64,000 nucleotides of DNA from Paenibacillus sp. (GCF_035645195.1 NZ_DASQNA010000010.1:124001-188000), one strand, 5' to 3'; positions 16,759 to 25,796 are shown, numbered from the stretch's first letter. Numbers and translations: made by a program. Notes: generated by a model from the sequence alone, not told the origin.

Positions 16759-17583
16759 ATGAGTCGCTTGACAATGATCGGCAGAAGCTTACTGGCGGGG
16801 ATCTTCCTTGCGCTTACATGTTTCGGAGGATTGTCGACCTATGCATACGAAGACGGCAAGGCGAAAAACCTTAGGGTCGACGGCATGTTTCAAGAAGTTG
16901 AGGGGACCGTAGTCATTAAAAATTTGAAAACCGACCAAGTCTACGCCTATAACTACGATCGGGCCAAGGAACGATTTACGCCCGAGTCCACGTTCAAAAT
17001 CGCCAACGCGCTCATCGGGCTCGAGGAGAACGCCGTGGCGGACGAGTACGAAGTCAAACGTTGGGACGGAACGGTTCGAGCGTTCGAGGTTTGGAATCGG
17101 GACCATACCCTGGCGTCCGCGATGAGACATTCCGCGATTTGGTATTATCAGGAACTAGCGAGGGACATCGGAGAGGAGCGCATGGCGTATCACTTGGGCG
17201 AAATCGATTACGGAAATCGGGACATTTCCGGAGGGATCGATACGTTCTGGCTGGACAGCAGCTTGCGGATTTCCGCCGAGGAACAAATCGCTTTTATTGA
17301 ACGTCTAGTAGAAGAGGATCTGCACTTTCAGGAGCAGACGATGAAGACGGTCAAACGAATGATGATCGACCGCGAAGAGGACGAATACGTCTTGCACGGG
17401 AAGACGGGCACCCGATTGTCGGATCTGGGACTCGGCTGGTACGTCGGTTATGTGGAAACGGAGAAGGCTCTCTGGGCGTTCGCGACGAACGTGGACGGAA
17501 GCGGTACAACGGCGAAGGGAATTACGATTCAAATCTTGGAGACGATGAATATTATCGACGATTCCGAGGAAAGAGGGGCGTAA
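16759..17583 (+). CDS. Class D (OXA-like) beta-lactamase-family protein
   Basis: Secreted or membrane-anchored serine hydrolase of 274 residues with an N-terminal signal peptide (LLAGIFLALTCFGGLSTYA). The class D motifs are S77-x-x-K80 in PESTFKIANALIG, Y151-G-N in EIDYGNRDISGG, W164 downstream and K215-T-G in LHGKTGT. The second motif reads S125-A-I rather than the usual S-x-V. This resembles the chromosomal Bacillus BPU/BSU-type enzymes; many such proteins hydrolyse penicillins weakly, and some act as penicillin sensors. GGGAGG sits only two bases before the first ATG, so a TTG at 16768 or ATG at 16774 could be the real start. It is followed two bases later by a small membrane gene. Confidence 0.85.
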   Translation: MSRLTMIGRSLLAGIFLALTCFGGLSTYAYEDGKAKNLRVDGMFQEVEGTVVIKNLKTDQVYAYNYDRAKERFTPESTFKIANALIGLEENAVADEYEVKRWDGTVRAFEVWNRDHTLASAMRHSAIWYYQELARDIGEERMAYHLGEIDYGNRDISGGIDTFWLDSSLRISAEEQIAFIERLVEEDLHFQEQTMKTVKRMMIDREEDEYVLHGKTGTRLSDLGLGWYVGYVETEKALWAFATNVDGSGTTAKGITIQILETMNIIDDSEERGA

Positions 17584-17585
17584 CG

Positions 17586-17930
17586 TTGGATAGGCTGCAA
17601 ATCATCGTGTACCTTCTGTTCGGGGGCGGATTCCTCGCTTACGAGGGATGGGCTTACCGAAGAAATCGATCGACGAAAGCAAAAATTGCGCCGCTCGTCC
17701 TCGTACTGGCCTCGATCGTCCTGCTTTTGTTCGCGGCCGGCTCGATGATCGGCGCACTGATTCTCATTTCCATCATGAAACTTTCGCTATATGTATTATT
17801 CATCATCGCATTCCTTGAAATGCTGCTATCGTTTTACCGAAAACAGCGTATCAAAGCTTTCCTGCTGCTCCTGCTGGAAATCGCGGCAGGCTTGGTTTAT
17901 CTCTATGCCAGGAGAGCCTTCGGAATTTGA
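17586..17930 (+). CDS. Small membrane protein linked to the class D beta-lactamase-family gene
   Basis: A 114-residue hydrophobic protein with four predicted helices (IIVYLLFGGGFLAYEG, IAPLVLVLASIVLLLFAA, IGALILISIMKLSLYVLFII, AFLLLLLEIAAGLVYLYA) and basic loops. Translation probably begins at TTG 17586, two bases after the upstream stop, with AGAGGGG inside the end of that gene, so the two are coupled. I recognise no family. Its coupling suggests it serves the beta-lactamase-family protein, for example in membrane retention or signalling. Confidence 0.65.
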   Translation: MDRLQIIVYLLFGGGFLAYEGWAYRRNRSTKAKIAPLVLVLASIVLLLFAAGSMIGALILISIMKLSLYVLFIIAFLEMLLSFYRKQRIKAFLLLLLEIAAGLVYLYARRAFGI

Positions 17931-17933
17931 TAT

Positions 17934-17970
17934 GCGAGGCCCACATCCTTCTGCGGATGTGGGCTTCGCT
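17934..17970 (+). terminator. Long stem-loop after the small membrane gene
   Basis: GCGAGGCCCACATCC pairs with GGATGTGGGCTTCGC around a short loop, five bases past the stop. There is no clear T-tract, so it is a probable but imperfect terminator. The remaining gap to 18126 shows nothing else. Confidence 0.5.
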
Positions 17971-18126
17971 GTGTTCCGACAAGTCCGAATGGCGAACTCT
18001 ACTTCGCGAAATAGGGAACGTCCCGCCCACACCAATAAGAGCGAGAGTTTATAAACATATAGAGACAATCCTTCTTGATAGATCAAGAGGATGCGGTATT
18101 CCACGTCACCCGGAGGAGGACCTGCC

Positions 18127-19093
18127 ATGATGAAACGGGTGGAAACGCAAAAGTCTCTATTCTTCACCATTCTGGCCGCGCTCCTTGTGATTGCTTGCGT
18201 TACCTACGCTTCTACTTCGACAACCAAGATCGATGTACACTTCCAGCATCTCACTTATATTTTCAACGGAGTAGAGAAATCGCCGCCAGAGGAACAGAAG
18301 GGGTTCATATACAACGGCACGACCTACGTGCCCCTGCGTTTCGTCGCCGAAGCGTTGAACCAGAGGGTGGAATGGGACCAGGATCGGCTGACGATTACCG
18401 TGACCCCTAAAACTGGCGCGAACGGCATTCGGCAAGAGGCGAATGACGCCAAGCTTCAAGAGGCTTATCGGAAAATCGCCGAGTTGGAGCGTCAGCTTAA
18501 GATCCAAGAGCAGCCAAGCGCCCAAACTGGCGGATGGATCACCTACGAGACCAAGAACCTGATTCTTCATTTCACGCCGGAAGCTTACGAAAAATACGGC
18601 TACCTTCACTCGGAGGCCGAGAGCATGTTAACCGCGCACGAGTCCTATTTCGGCGCCAATACGTTGAAACAGAAGGTAGAGCTTTGGATCCACGATCGAA
18701 ACGGCATCTTCAAAATGAATTCGATCTCGTTTTTCGAACCGAAGCATAACGCTATAAAATTGGCTGCGGACGAAAACTTCGCGGTCGGCGGGGAAGAAAG
18801 CGTGCGATTCGTTTATGCGCACGAAATGGCTCATGCGTACCAGCACCAGCTTTGGAACTTGGATAAAATCAGATCCGCCTACAGGGGACGGATGAACTTT
18901 CTGCTTGAAGGACAAGCGGATTACGTGGCCAAGAAGGTGCTCGGCTACGCCCAATACGGGAGCATGATCGATCCGACCGGAGACGCCCGGAACCTCTATC
19001 GGCGTGGATCCTGCCGCAGCCTTCTCCTACGCCTTCGGCAAACAGGAAGAAACGCTCGTAGGGGAGTATAAGAAGTATTTCGGCATCGCATAA
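18127..19093 (+). pseudogene. Stalk-domain zinc metallopeptidase-like protein, frameshifted near the 3' end
   Basis: A secreted protein: signal/anchor FFTILAALLVIACVTYA, then a copper-amine-oxidase-N type stalk domain (GFIYNGTTYVPLRFVAEALN, VEWDQDRLTITV), a short coiled coil (AYRKIAELERQLKIQEQ), then a gluzincin-like domain with VYAHEMAHAYQHQLWNL (HExxH) and downstream LLEGQADYVAKK supplying the third ligand glutamate. The reading frame runs off after IDPTGDA into RNLYRRGSCRSLLLRL, stopping at 19071. The expected continuation, VDPAAAFSYAFGKQEETLVG then EYKKYFGIA, is in the next frame and stops at 19091-19093. One extra base near 18985-19005 explains this, either true decay or a sequence error. 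GGAGGAGG precedes the ATG at 18127. Confidence 0.75.
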
Positions 19094-19097
19094 GACG

Positions 19098-19132
19098 AAG
19101 CGGACCGCCCGACTTAGGCGGCCCGCTTTCCT
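19098..19132. terminator. Terminator between the peptidase gene and the Tad operon
   Basis: The stem AGCGGACCGCC/GGCGGCCCGCT is followed by TTCCTT on the plus strand. It lies between convergent genes and may serve both. Confidence 0.6.
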
Positions 19133-19139
19133 TGCGCGG

Positions 19140-20054
19140 TCAGCTGAACGCATCGATCATTTGAATGACAACCGGCCCCAGTACAACGATGAACAAGCAA
19201 GGGAAAATGAAGAAGATCAGCGGGAACAACATTTTCACCGGCGCTTTCAGCGCGGTTTCTTCCGCCCAACGCTTTCGCTCCTCCCGGACAGTGACGGACT
19301 GCACCCGCAGCACCTGAACAAGCCCGACCCCGAGCTTCTCCGCCTGGATTATGCTGTTGATCATGCCGTGTACCGGCTCGGCGGCAAGCCGCTCCTTCAC
19401 CCCTGTGAGCGCCTCTTTCCTTGAGATTCCTAGCCGTATTTCCTCCAAGCAGCGCCGAAACTCGCTCTGCAGCACCCCGTGTTGCTTGGCTACAATCTTA
19501 CTGAGCGCGCTATCGAAGCCTAAACCGGCCTCCAAGCTGACCGTTAACAGGTCTAAGAAATTGGGCAGCTCCCGGATCGCTTGAAGCCTCCGCTGATTCG
19601 TTTTCGCACGCAAATAATAGATCGGCAACAGCAGTCCGAGCAGAAACCCGACGAACGAGAACATCGCGGTGGTCGTCAGATCCAGCAGCAATACATTGCA
19701 ATATAAGAAAAATAGGAGGGGGAGACCGACCATCAGGGCTAGGTGGGCGAGGCGGAAATCGATCGCTTTCATTCCGAACGGGGAGCCGGCTTGCTCCAGT
19801 TGAACCTGCAGCCTCGCTATGGTTTTCGTCGAAACTTTATGCTTCAGCGCCTCGCGAAACCCGCTCCAGAGGCATTGCGTGAGCCTCTTGCCAAGCGGTT
19901 CGGCCTCCGGCTTGTCCTCCGCCTCCGGGCCCATCCTGCGTGACAGAAGCTCCATCCTCTTCTTCATATGCTTCGTTTCTAAATAATTTGTAACCAAAGC
20001 ATACCCAAGGGCGGTAAAGGTAACGAAACAAAATACATACATGAGGATGACCAT
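19140..20054 (-). CDS. tadC: Tad pilus inner-membrane platform protein TadC
   Basis: T2SSF-type membrane platform protein of 304 residues, last gene of the Tad operon. The N-terminal helix (YVFCFVTFTALGYALV) is followed by helices around 100-150 and a C-terminal pair (MLFPLIFFIFPCLFIVVLGPV). The cytoplasmic T2SSF domain has ELPNFLDLLTVSLEAGLGFDSAL and IIQAEKLGVGLVQVLRVQS. With TadB it forms the base that couples the TadA motor to pilin assembly. Its ATG overlaps the TadB stop as TAATG. The terminator downstream marks the operon end. Confidence 0.9.
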   Translation of the reverse strand: MVILMYVFCFVTFTALGYALVTNYLETKHMKKRMELLSRRMGPEAEDKPEAEPLGKRLTQCLWSGFREALKHKVSTKTIARLQVQLEQAGSPFGMKAIDFRLAHLALMVGLPLLFFLYCNVLLLDLTTTAMFSFVGFLLGLLLPIYYLRAKTNQRRLQAIRELPNFLDLLTVSLEAGLGFDSALSKIVAKQHGVLQSEFRRCLEEIRLGISRKEALTGVKERLAAEPVHGMINSIIQAEKLGVGLVQVLRVQSVTVREERKRWAEETALKAPVKMLFPLIFFIFPCLFIVVLGPVVIQMIDAFS

Positions 20055-21001
20055 TACACTTCAATCCTTGTTATTTTTCGTATGAAGAGGAAGCCCGTCA
20101 GCTCCAGAACGATTCCGCCGGCCAGCAGGCATAGACCGAGCGTGCTATGGAACAACGTCGTGATGTAGCTCGGATCGATAAGGTGCAGCAAGCTTCCTAC
20201 CCCGATCGGCAGCAGCCCGATAATGATGCCCGACAGCCTGCCCTGCGCCGTCAGGGTCACGATTTGCTGCTGAGCGCTCATGCGGTCGCGGACGGTTTGC
20301 AGAATAATTTCCAAAATGGCGACGAGATTGCCGCCTACTTGCTTTTGAATGACGACGGCATCGATAATCAGTTCTAAGTCTTTATTCGGCATTCTCTCCA
20401 GCAGATCGGCAAGCGCCTCCTCGAGCGAGCTTCCGTATTGCATCTCTTTCAAGACCTGACGAATTTCGTCCTTGAACGGGGAATCCATCTCCTCCTCGGC
20501 CGATTTCAGCGCCTGCATAAAGCTGTATCCGGCCTTGAGGGAACCGATCAGAATGACTATAAAGTCGGGGAGTTTGCTGTTAAATTTCCTTATGCGTTTC
20601 ATCCGCTGCCTGCCCACCCACCATCTGGGGAGACAAACTCCCGCAACGGCCCCCAGCACCAACGCGGGGATATGGTGAAAGACAAGGTAGAGCAGCCCCG
20701 CCGTCAGCAGCATGGACAGTACGCGCATGACGATATATTCCTGCGGCCGAATCGGAACCCCCGATGCCTTCAAAAAATGCGCGAGTTTACCGTCCTTCGT
20801 TCTGCCCCCGAGCCGGCCGATTCGCCCGTTCGTCCGCTTCATCCATTCCCAAACCGGCTTCGCCGCGACGGGCTTGTTGTGACGCAAATTTTCCGCATGT
20901 TCATGAACGGCCATCCCGCGCTTCGCCAGTCCCCACTGCAGGAGCGCAGTGAACGCCAGCGCGAAAGTAAGGAAGCAGCATACGACCAAAATCCACCCCA
21001 T
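20054..21001 (-). CDS. tadB: Tad pilus inner-membrane platform protein TadB
   Basis: T2SSF-type protein of 315 residues with an N-terminal helix (WILVVCCFLTFALAFTALLQ), a central helix pair near 95-125, a cytoplasmic T2SSF domain (KLPDFIVILIGSLKAGYSFMQALK, AVVIQKQVGGNLVAILEII) and two C-terminal helices. It pairs with TadC as the membrane platform of the Flp pilus. The ATG lies one base after the tadA stop and the end overlaps tadC, so all three are co-translated. Confidence 0.91.
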   Translation of the reverse strand: MGWILVVCCFLTFALAFTALLQWGLAKRGMAVHEHAENLRHNKPVAAKPVWEWMKRTNGRIGRLGGRTKDGKLAHFLKASGVPIRPQEYIVMRVLSMLLTAGLLYLVFHHIPALVLGAVAGVCLPRWWVGRQRMKRIRKFNSKLPDFIVILIGSLKAGYSFMQALKSAEEEMDSPFKDEIRQVLKEMQYGSSLEEALADLLERMPNKDLELIIDAVVIQKQVGGNLVAILEIILQTVRDRMSAQQQIVTLTAQGRLSGIIIGLLPIGVGSLLHLIDPSYITTLFHSTLGLCLLAGGIVLELTGFLFIRKITRIEV

Positions 21002-21002
21002 C

Positions 21003-22358
21003 TCACTCCCACCCCTTCTCGTCTACGAAGACGGAAGGAGGCACGTGGATGCCCGACATCTCGAGCCGCTCGTAGAACCTTGGGCGAACGCCCGTCGGAA
21101 CCATCCTCCCGATAATTCGGCCGTTCCCATCGACCCCGGTTTGCTCGAAGGTGAATATATCCTGAAGTACGATAATATCGCCCTCCAAGCCCTGAACCTC
21201 GGTAATTTTTACGATTTTCCGGGTTCCGTCCATCAATCGGGACTGTTGAATGATAATATCGATCGCCCCTGCGATTTGATCCCGGATCGCGCGGACGGGC
21301 AACTCCATACCCGACATGAGGACCATGGTCTCCAGGCGGGCGATCATATCCCTCGGACTGTTGGAATGTCCCGTCGCCAGCGAACCGTCATGTCCGGTAT
21401 TCATCGCCTGAAGCATATCGAGCGCTTCGGCCCCTCGAACCTCGCCGATAATAATTCGTTCCGGCCGCATCCGCAGCGCATTGCGAACCAAATCCCGAAT
21501 CGCGATGCCGCCCTTCCCTTCGATATTGCTCGGCCGCGTCTCCAGCGAGACGACATGATCCTGCCACAGCTGCAGCTCCGCCGCATCTTCGATCGTAATG
21601 ATCCGTTCTCCGCTTGGAATGAAGGAGGAGAGCACGTTTAACGTCGTGGTCTTCCCGGATCCGGTGCCCCCGCTGACGAAAATATTCAACTTCGCCTTGA
21701 CGCAGGCTTCCAGGAACACAGCCATCTCCCGGGAGATCGTCCCGAAGCGGATGAGATCCTCGGCCCGCAGCGGGTCCTTCGCAAATTTGCGAATGGTGAT
21801 TGTCGGACCGTTCAGGGCGATGGGTGGAATGATGGCATTCACCCTCGATCCGTCGGGGAGTCTCGCGTCGACCATCGGATTGCTCTCGTCGATTCTTCGG
21901 CCGAGCGGGGAGACGATCTTCTCGATGACGTTCATGACATGCTCGTTGTCTCTGAACTCGATGCCCGTCAGCTCGAGCTTCCCTCTCCTCTCCGCATACA
22001 CCTTCGCGGGGCCGTTCACCATGATTTCGCTGACGTCCGGATCGAGCAGCAGCGGGTTGATGGGACCGAAGCCGGTTAAATCGTTGGTCAAGTCTTGGAT
22101 GACCTTCGCGCGATCCACTCTCCCGTACAGCGCCGTATCCTCTTCTAAAATTTCCAACGCCATCGGCTCCAGCTTCGCCACGACCGCGTCGACGGTCTCT
22201 TCCTGCAGCTGAGCTAATACCTTCTTCTGCAGCTTATTCTTAAAGTTGCGCTGAATATCGGCCGGACTGAGCACCGGCTCTTGGGAGACGTGGACGCCCC
22301 GTTCCAGCCTCGCTTCGTCCCAGCTTTGCTTGGAGCGAATCTTCTCTAGTAAGCTCAT
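21003..22358 (-). CDS. tadA: Tad pilus assembly ATPase TadA (CpaF family)
   Basis: Hexameric secretion ATPase that powers Flp pilus extension and possibly retraction. In 451 residues: N-terminal helical domain (30-90), ASP-type domain with [17 protein letters not shown], then the RecA core with Walker [11 protein letters not shown] at 229-238, Asp box [13 protein letters not shown], Walker [11 protein letters not shown], and His box [16 protein letters not shown]. Arginine fingers are likely in the [19 protein letters not shown] segment. All catalytic motifs are intact. It overlaps tadZ by four bases (ATGA). Confidence 0.95.
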   Translation of the reverse strand: MSLLEKIRSKQSWDEARLERGVHVSQEPVLSPADIQRNFKNKLQKKVLAQLQEETVDAVVAKLEPMALEILEEDTALYGRVDRAKVIQDLTNDLTGFGPINPLLLDPDVSEIMVNGPAKVYAERRGKLELTGIEFRDNEHVMNVIEKIVSPLGRRIDESNPMVDARLPDGSRVNAIIPPIALNGPTITIRKFAKDPLRAEDLIRFGTISREMAVFLEACVKAKLNIFVSGGTGSGKTTTLNVLSSFIPSGERIITIEDAAELQLWQDHVVSLETRPSNIEGKGGIAIRDLVRNALRMRPERIIIGEVRGAEALDMLQAMNTGHDGSLATGHSNSPRDMIARLETMVLMSGMELPVRAIRDQIAGAIDIIIQQSRLMDGTRKIVKITEVQGLEGDIIVLQDIFTFEQTGVDGNGRIIGRMVPTGVRPRFYERLEMSGIHVPPSVFVDEKGWE

Positions 22359-23176
22359 ACGGTAACCTTCCTATTCCATAGAGATACCATCCTCGCCAGC
22401 AAAGAGCCGCGAGCGTCCCGCTCCGACACTCCGGTATGCAGCCCTTCCGCCAAGCGAAGGTATGCTCGTGATAGCTCGGTTCCGGCATATACAGTCGTGA
22501 ATGGAATCCCCAAGTCGATCGCTTTGGACGCCGTTCCCCATTGGTCGGGGATGGTATAATCGATATTCGCTTGGAGAACGTCCGCCATCTGGGAGGGTTG
22601 GAGAACGCTGTCGATCCCGGCGCGGTTCAGCACGACTTTCATCTGCTTCTTCAGCCCTAGCACCTCCAGCGTCTGGGTCATCGCCTTCGTATTGACGAGA
22701 GAGTTCAACTCCGGCGTAGTCACCATCAGAATGGAGGCCGCCCGCTCCATAAAAAATAATGTGGTCTCCTGAAATCCCGCCGGCGTGTCGATGATGAGAT
22801 AATCCAGTTCTTCGGCTAGAAGCCCCATCACTTTATCCAGCAGCGGAAGCGTAATCAATTCGGCATACTCGGGGCGCGGCGGAGCCGCGAGCACCCGAAC
22901 CCCGCTCTCATGACGAAGCAAATAACGGGAGAGCAGCAGTCGATCTAGATGCTCGTAAGCGTCGACGGCTTCTTTAATCGACAAGGTCGACAGCAAATTC
23001 ATCGCCATATTTACATTGCCGAACTGAAAGTCGGCATCCCATATGCCGATCTTCAGATCCTTGTGCTGCTTCGCCAGCGTAACGGCTAAATTCACCGCCA
23101 GGCTCGTTCGTCCCGCCCCGCCTTTGGCTCCGCATACCGCAATGCACTGACATGGCTTCCGAAGCGGCTCCTTCAT
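22355..23176 (-). CDS. tadZ: TadZ/CpaE-like ATPase with substituted P-loop
   Basis: MinD/ParA-superfamily localisation factor of the Tad pilus, 273 residues, cytoplasmic and membrane-associated. The deviant Walker A reads K18-GGAGR23-T: the signature lysine K18 remains, but the phosphate-loop lysine is arginine. The switch I region is DADFQFGNVNMAMNL and Walker B is YLIIDTPAGF. There is no N-terminal receiver-like domain, so it is shorter than Caulobacter CpaE. Whether it hydrolyses ATP is doubtful; several TadZ proteins have atypical active sites. It is co-translated with tadA. Confidence 0.86.
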   Translation of the reverse strand: MKEPLRKPCQCIAVCGAKGGAGRTSLAVNLAVTLAKQHKDLKIGIWDADFQFGNVNMAMNLLSTLSIKEAVDAYEHLDRLLLSRYLLRHESGVRVLAAPPRPEYAELITLPLLDKVMGLLAEELDYLIIDTPAGFQETTLFFMERAASILMVTTPELNSLVNTKAMTQTLEVLGLKKQMKVVLNRAGIDSVLQPSQMADVLQANIDYTIPDQWGTASKAIDLGIPFTTVYAGTELSRAYLRLAEGLHTGVSERDARGSLLARMVSLWNRKVTV

Positions 23177-23178
23177 GT

Positions 23179-23904
23179 CTATGGTCCCTCCTTCGTTCCT
23201 GCGATTTTGCTGCGAAGAATGAGCTGGAGCTTGCCGGTTTCGGCGGCATCGACCAAGGTCATCGTTTCTTCCGGCTGCAACTCCACCGTAACGGCGGAGT
23301 ACGCCCCGCCGCTCCCCGCGTCCACGCCGGCGTTATTCGTATGTTCCGAATCCCCCTCCGACGCCTCTTCCGTCAGCGCCTGACCGACCGCCAGGACGCG
23401 GACATTTTTCAGCAGCACCTTCGCGGGACCCGGCGTCTTTCCAGGCTCCGCCGGATGTTTGACGTACAAAATATCTACGCGATCTTCCGGTCTTACGAGA
23501 TTGGATACCGACTGCACGTAATCGACGGCTACGGACACGGCGCGATACCCTTCCGTAATTTTGCGATTCAGCTTTTCGGCCTCCTCCGTTTGACTGCGTA
23601 CTCTGTGCTGTAAAATTTGCTCCCCCTGCTCCAAATCCGTCGTCGCGAACTTCCCTTCGATGTCCGCCAAATCCGTCACCGCCGAGGGAAGCAGCATGTT
23701 TTGAGGCACCGAAATTTTCTCCACCAGATCCGGAGTGATTTTCTGATTTCTCGGAATGGGCGCTTTGGCGGCGAACACCTCGACGTACGGCTCCTCGGCC
23801 GCAAGGGCGGTGCTCTTCCCTTCCGTGTACTTATAGAAAGCCAAGGTCGTGAACAAACCCATGACGATCGCGAGCAGCATGATCGTTTTCGTATTCATCC
23901 TCAT
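23179..23904 (-). CDS. cpaB: CpaB/RcpC-like SAF-domain protein of the Tad pilus
   Basis: Membrane-anchored periplasm/wall-facing protein of 241 residues. An N-terminal helix (TIMLLAIVMGLFTTLAFY) precedes a SAF domain (VEVFAAKAPIPRNQKITPDLVE, LEQGEQILQHRV) and an RcpC domain (GYRAVSVAVDYVQSVSNLVRPEDRVDILYV). In Gram-negatives CpaB supports the secretin; here, in a monoderm, it more likely lines the wall channel. A second ATG two codons in is equally possible. It lies between tadG and tadZ. Confidence 0.88.
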   Translation of the reverse strand: MRMNTKTIMLLAIVMGLFTTLAFYKYTEGKSTALAAEEPYVEVFAAKAPIPRNQKITPDLVEKISVPQNMLLPSAVTDLADIEGKFATTDLEQGEQILQHRVRSQTEEAEKLNRKITEGYRAVSVAVDYVQSVSNLVRPEDRVDILYVKHPAEPGKTPGPAKVLLKNVRVLAVGQALTEEASEGDSEHTNNAGVDAGSGGAYSAVTVELQPEETMTLVDAAETGKLQLILRSKIAGTKEGP

Positions 23905-23912
23905 GTTTTCAC

Positions 23913-24854
23913 CTATTCCACCAATCTTATGGTATAAGCTCCGCGATCTAGGGCGCCGTCGACAAAATGGCCGGTCCCTACGCGGTCAATAAATTTCCCC
24001 TTCACCGCTGTATCTAGAAGGCCCATGGGTTCTAACAAGTAGAAATAAGCAAAGCCTGTTATTTTCACATTTACGAGTTGACCTTCGCTGATTAGATGGG
24101 CGCGGTACAACGGAATCAACATGACTCTCGAGCAATCCCGATGGTATGTTTCCCCCGGCGGATGCGGGCAGCGGCTGATTCGGTCGTTAATGGCGTTCCG
24201 CGTATCCGTCGCCAACGCGCTAAGAACATTCCCGAGTTGCACCGACAGGACATCGTTCACGCCCACGGTTCCGCTGAAGCCAGTGCGCAGATCCTGCCCG
24301 TACAGATTAGCTCCCGGTCCTAGCAGACGCAGTACCCCGAAGCTCCCTACCCCGTTCAGCGTGGAGGTCAACAAATTCGTCGCACTCGGGATCAGCTGCA
24401 AGCTGTATACCGTATCCTTCACGAAGCTGACCGAATCGAGCATCGCGATCGGAACCGCTCCCTTCCCCCTGCCGATCGGAGCCAATACCGCTTGAGCTTC
24501 GGCGCTCACCGTCATGGCGTCGAAACCGATCAGCGGCGCAAATACCGTGGATACTTCTTGCTCCAGGCGGAGAGTCAAACTCCGGTTCCTATCCATTTCG
24601 ACCTTGCTTACCAAGCCTCGGGCTTGCTGCGCCGTTAGTATGTCGTTCAACACGGCGTTCACGTCGGTTTCCGTATGCGTCAGTTCCTGCGCCGCCGAGA
24701 GCACCGCCGCATTCGCGATTTGACGCAGCTTTGATTTCGTCATGTAGAGCAGTCCAACGTCAAGCAAGACCGCCGCGAACAGCATACAAATCGAGAGGGT
24801 TAACGCTGCGAGAACGAGAATGCCGCCTTCTTGGCGCTTTATAAATCTTCTCAT
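23913..24854 (-). CDS. TadG-like pilus assembly protein
   Basis: A 313-residue protein with an N-terminal prepilin-like helix EGGILVLAALTLSICMLFAAVLLDVGLLYMTKSKLRQIANAAVLSAAQEL, characteristic of TadG/TadE_G (Flp pilus assembly) proteins, followed by a large extracellular region. It contains two cysteines close together (RCPHPPGETYHRDC), perhaps a disulfide. It has no von Willebrand domain, unlike classic TadG. It lies four bases after tadE. Confidence 0.8.
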   Translation of the reverse strand: MRRFIKRQEGGILVLAALTLSICMLFAAVLLDVGLLYMTKSKLRQIANAAVLSAAQELTHTETDVNAVLNDILTAQQARGLVSKVEMDRNRSLTLRLEQEVSTVFAPLIGFDAMTVSAEAQAVLAPIGRGKGAVPIAMLDSVSFVKDTVYSLQLIPSATNLLTSTLNGVGSFGVLRLLGPGANLYGQDLRTGFSGTVGVNDVLSVQLGNVLSALATDTRNAINDRISRCPHPPGETYHRDCSRVMLIPLYRAHLISEGQLVNVKITGFAYFYLLEPMGLLDTAVKGKFIDRVGTGHFVDGALDRGAYTIRLVE

Positions 24855-24858
24855 TGGT

Positions 24859-25254
24859 TTACTCCATACGGATCGTAGATTCCACGCTTACGTCGGACAG
24901 CGGGGTTGCGCTTAGAAGAGGGGTGACATAAGACATTGAGTAATTCACGGTTACTTTCATATAATCCCCGGGCTTGCGCGAGGCTTGTCCCGGCGTGATG
25001 GCACAGCGTAATCGGGAACGGTCGCCTTGGAAGTTGTCGGACACGTAATCGGCGATTTCCGTATCCGAGCTTCCCGTCCCCCCCAGCCGCACGGCTTCTT
25101 GAACGAGGAAGTTCAACTGCATCTGCGTGTAAATCGCCCGGCTGAGGTCGACGACGCCCGTAATCATGAATAAAAAAATAGGAACCACAAGGGCGAATTC
25201 GACGATGGATTGCCCTCTTTCGCTTTTGATCAAACGCTTAATGCGAATAGGCAT
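24859..25254 (-). CDS. tadE: TadE-like pseudopilin
   Basis: Minor pseudopilin of 131 residues: basic leader, then SERGQSIVEFALVVPIFLFMITGVVDLSRA. This is the TadE motif with a G-x(n)-E processing arrangement (ERG before QSIVEF, glutamate at +5) for the dedicated prepilin peptidase. It is extracellular after processing. Its ATG has GGAGGTG eight bases upstream and lies inside the last 25 bases of the peptidase gene. Confidence 0.9.
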   Translation of the reverse strand: MPIRIKRLIKSERGQSIVEFALVVPIFLFMITGVVDLSRAIYTQMQLNFLVQEAVRLGGTGSSDTEIADYVSDNFQGDRSRLRCAITPGQASRKPGDYMKVTVNYSMSYVTPLLSATPLSDVSVESTIRME

Positions 25255-25745
25255 AGGGCCGCACCTCCGGCAATGGCTGGTCCGTAAGGGTAAATGTCGG
25301 TTCCAGGGGTCGTCCGAGTCTCTGGAAAGCTTCCTCCGCGCAAGCCTCCGGCGACGGCGAAGATCGCCCGCTTCAGGTGCTCCCGCCCCTTCGGCCGGAG
25401 AAGCAGCACGCCCGCAGCCATTATGGCTCCCAAGATCGCCATATACAGCGACGCTTGAAGAACGAACCGAGCTCCTTCCGCGGCTCCGACGAAAGCGAGC
25501 AGCTTCACATCTCCGGCCCCGATCCCTCCGAGCAAATAAGGAATCAGCAGTATCGCCAAGCCGGCCAGCAAGCCTAACAGCGCAGCTGCGATCCCGTGCC
25601 AGCCGTCTAAGACGGTATGGATGGCGATCGCGGCCAGTATGCCCGGGAACAGCACGTTATTGTAAATCTTCCTTTTTTTCAAATCGGTAATGGTACAAAT
25701 GATCAACACCATAAGTAGAAGTCCGTGCTGCAGCCAGTACATCAT
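25230..25745 (-). CDS. tadV: Prepilin peptidase TadV/CpaA (A24 family)
   Basis: Membrane aspartyl protease of 171 residues that cleaves the Flp pilin and pseudopilins. The two catalytic aspartates are in CTITDLKKRKIYNNVLFP and GGIGAGDVKLLAFVG (GxGD). About six helices, and no N-methylase domain, as usual for Tad peptidases. The start is taken at the MM pair (25740-25745); a longer in-frame reading crosses the upstream terminator and is unlikely. It lies downstream of flp behind a stem-loop, so it is probably expressed less than the pilin. Confidence 0.9.
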   Translation of the reverse strand: MMYWLQHGLLLMVLIICTITDLKKRKIYNNVLFPGILAAIAIHTVLDGWHGIAAALLGLLAGLAILLIPYLLGGIGAGDVKLLAFVGAAEGARFVLQASLYMAILGAIMAAGVLLLRPKGREHLKRAIFAVAGGLRGGSFPETRTTPGTDIYPYGPAIAGGAALCLFALSV

Positions 25746-25764
25746 GCACCGCCTTATTTTTAAA

Positions 25765-25796
25765 ATTAGCCCTACGCACTTCAACGTAGGGCTAAC
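25765..25796 (-). terminator. Stem-loop attenuator between flp and tadV
   Basis: Eleven-base perfect arms TTAGCCCTACG/CGTAGGGCTAA with an eight-base loop are followed on the minus strand by TTTTAAAAAT. A partial terminator here would give abundant pilin and little assembly machinery. Confidence 0.75.
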
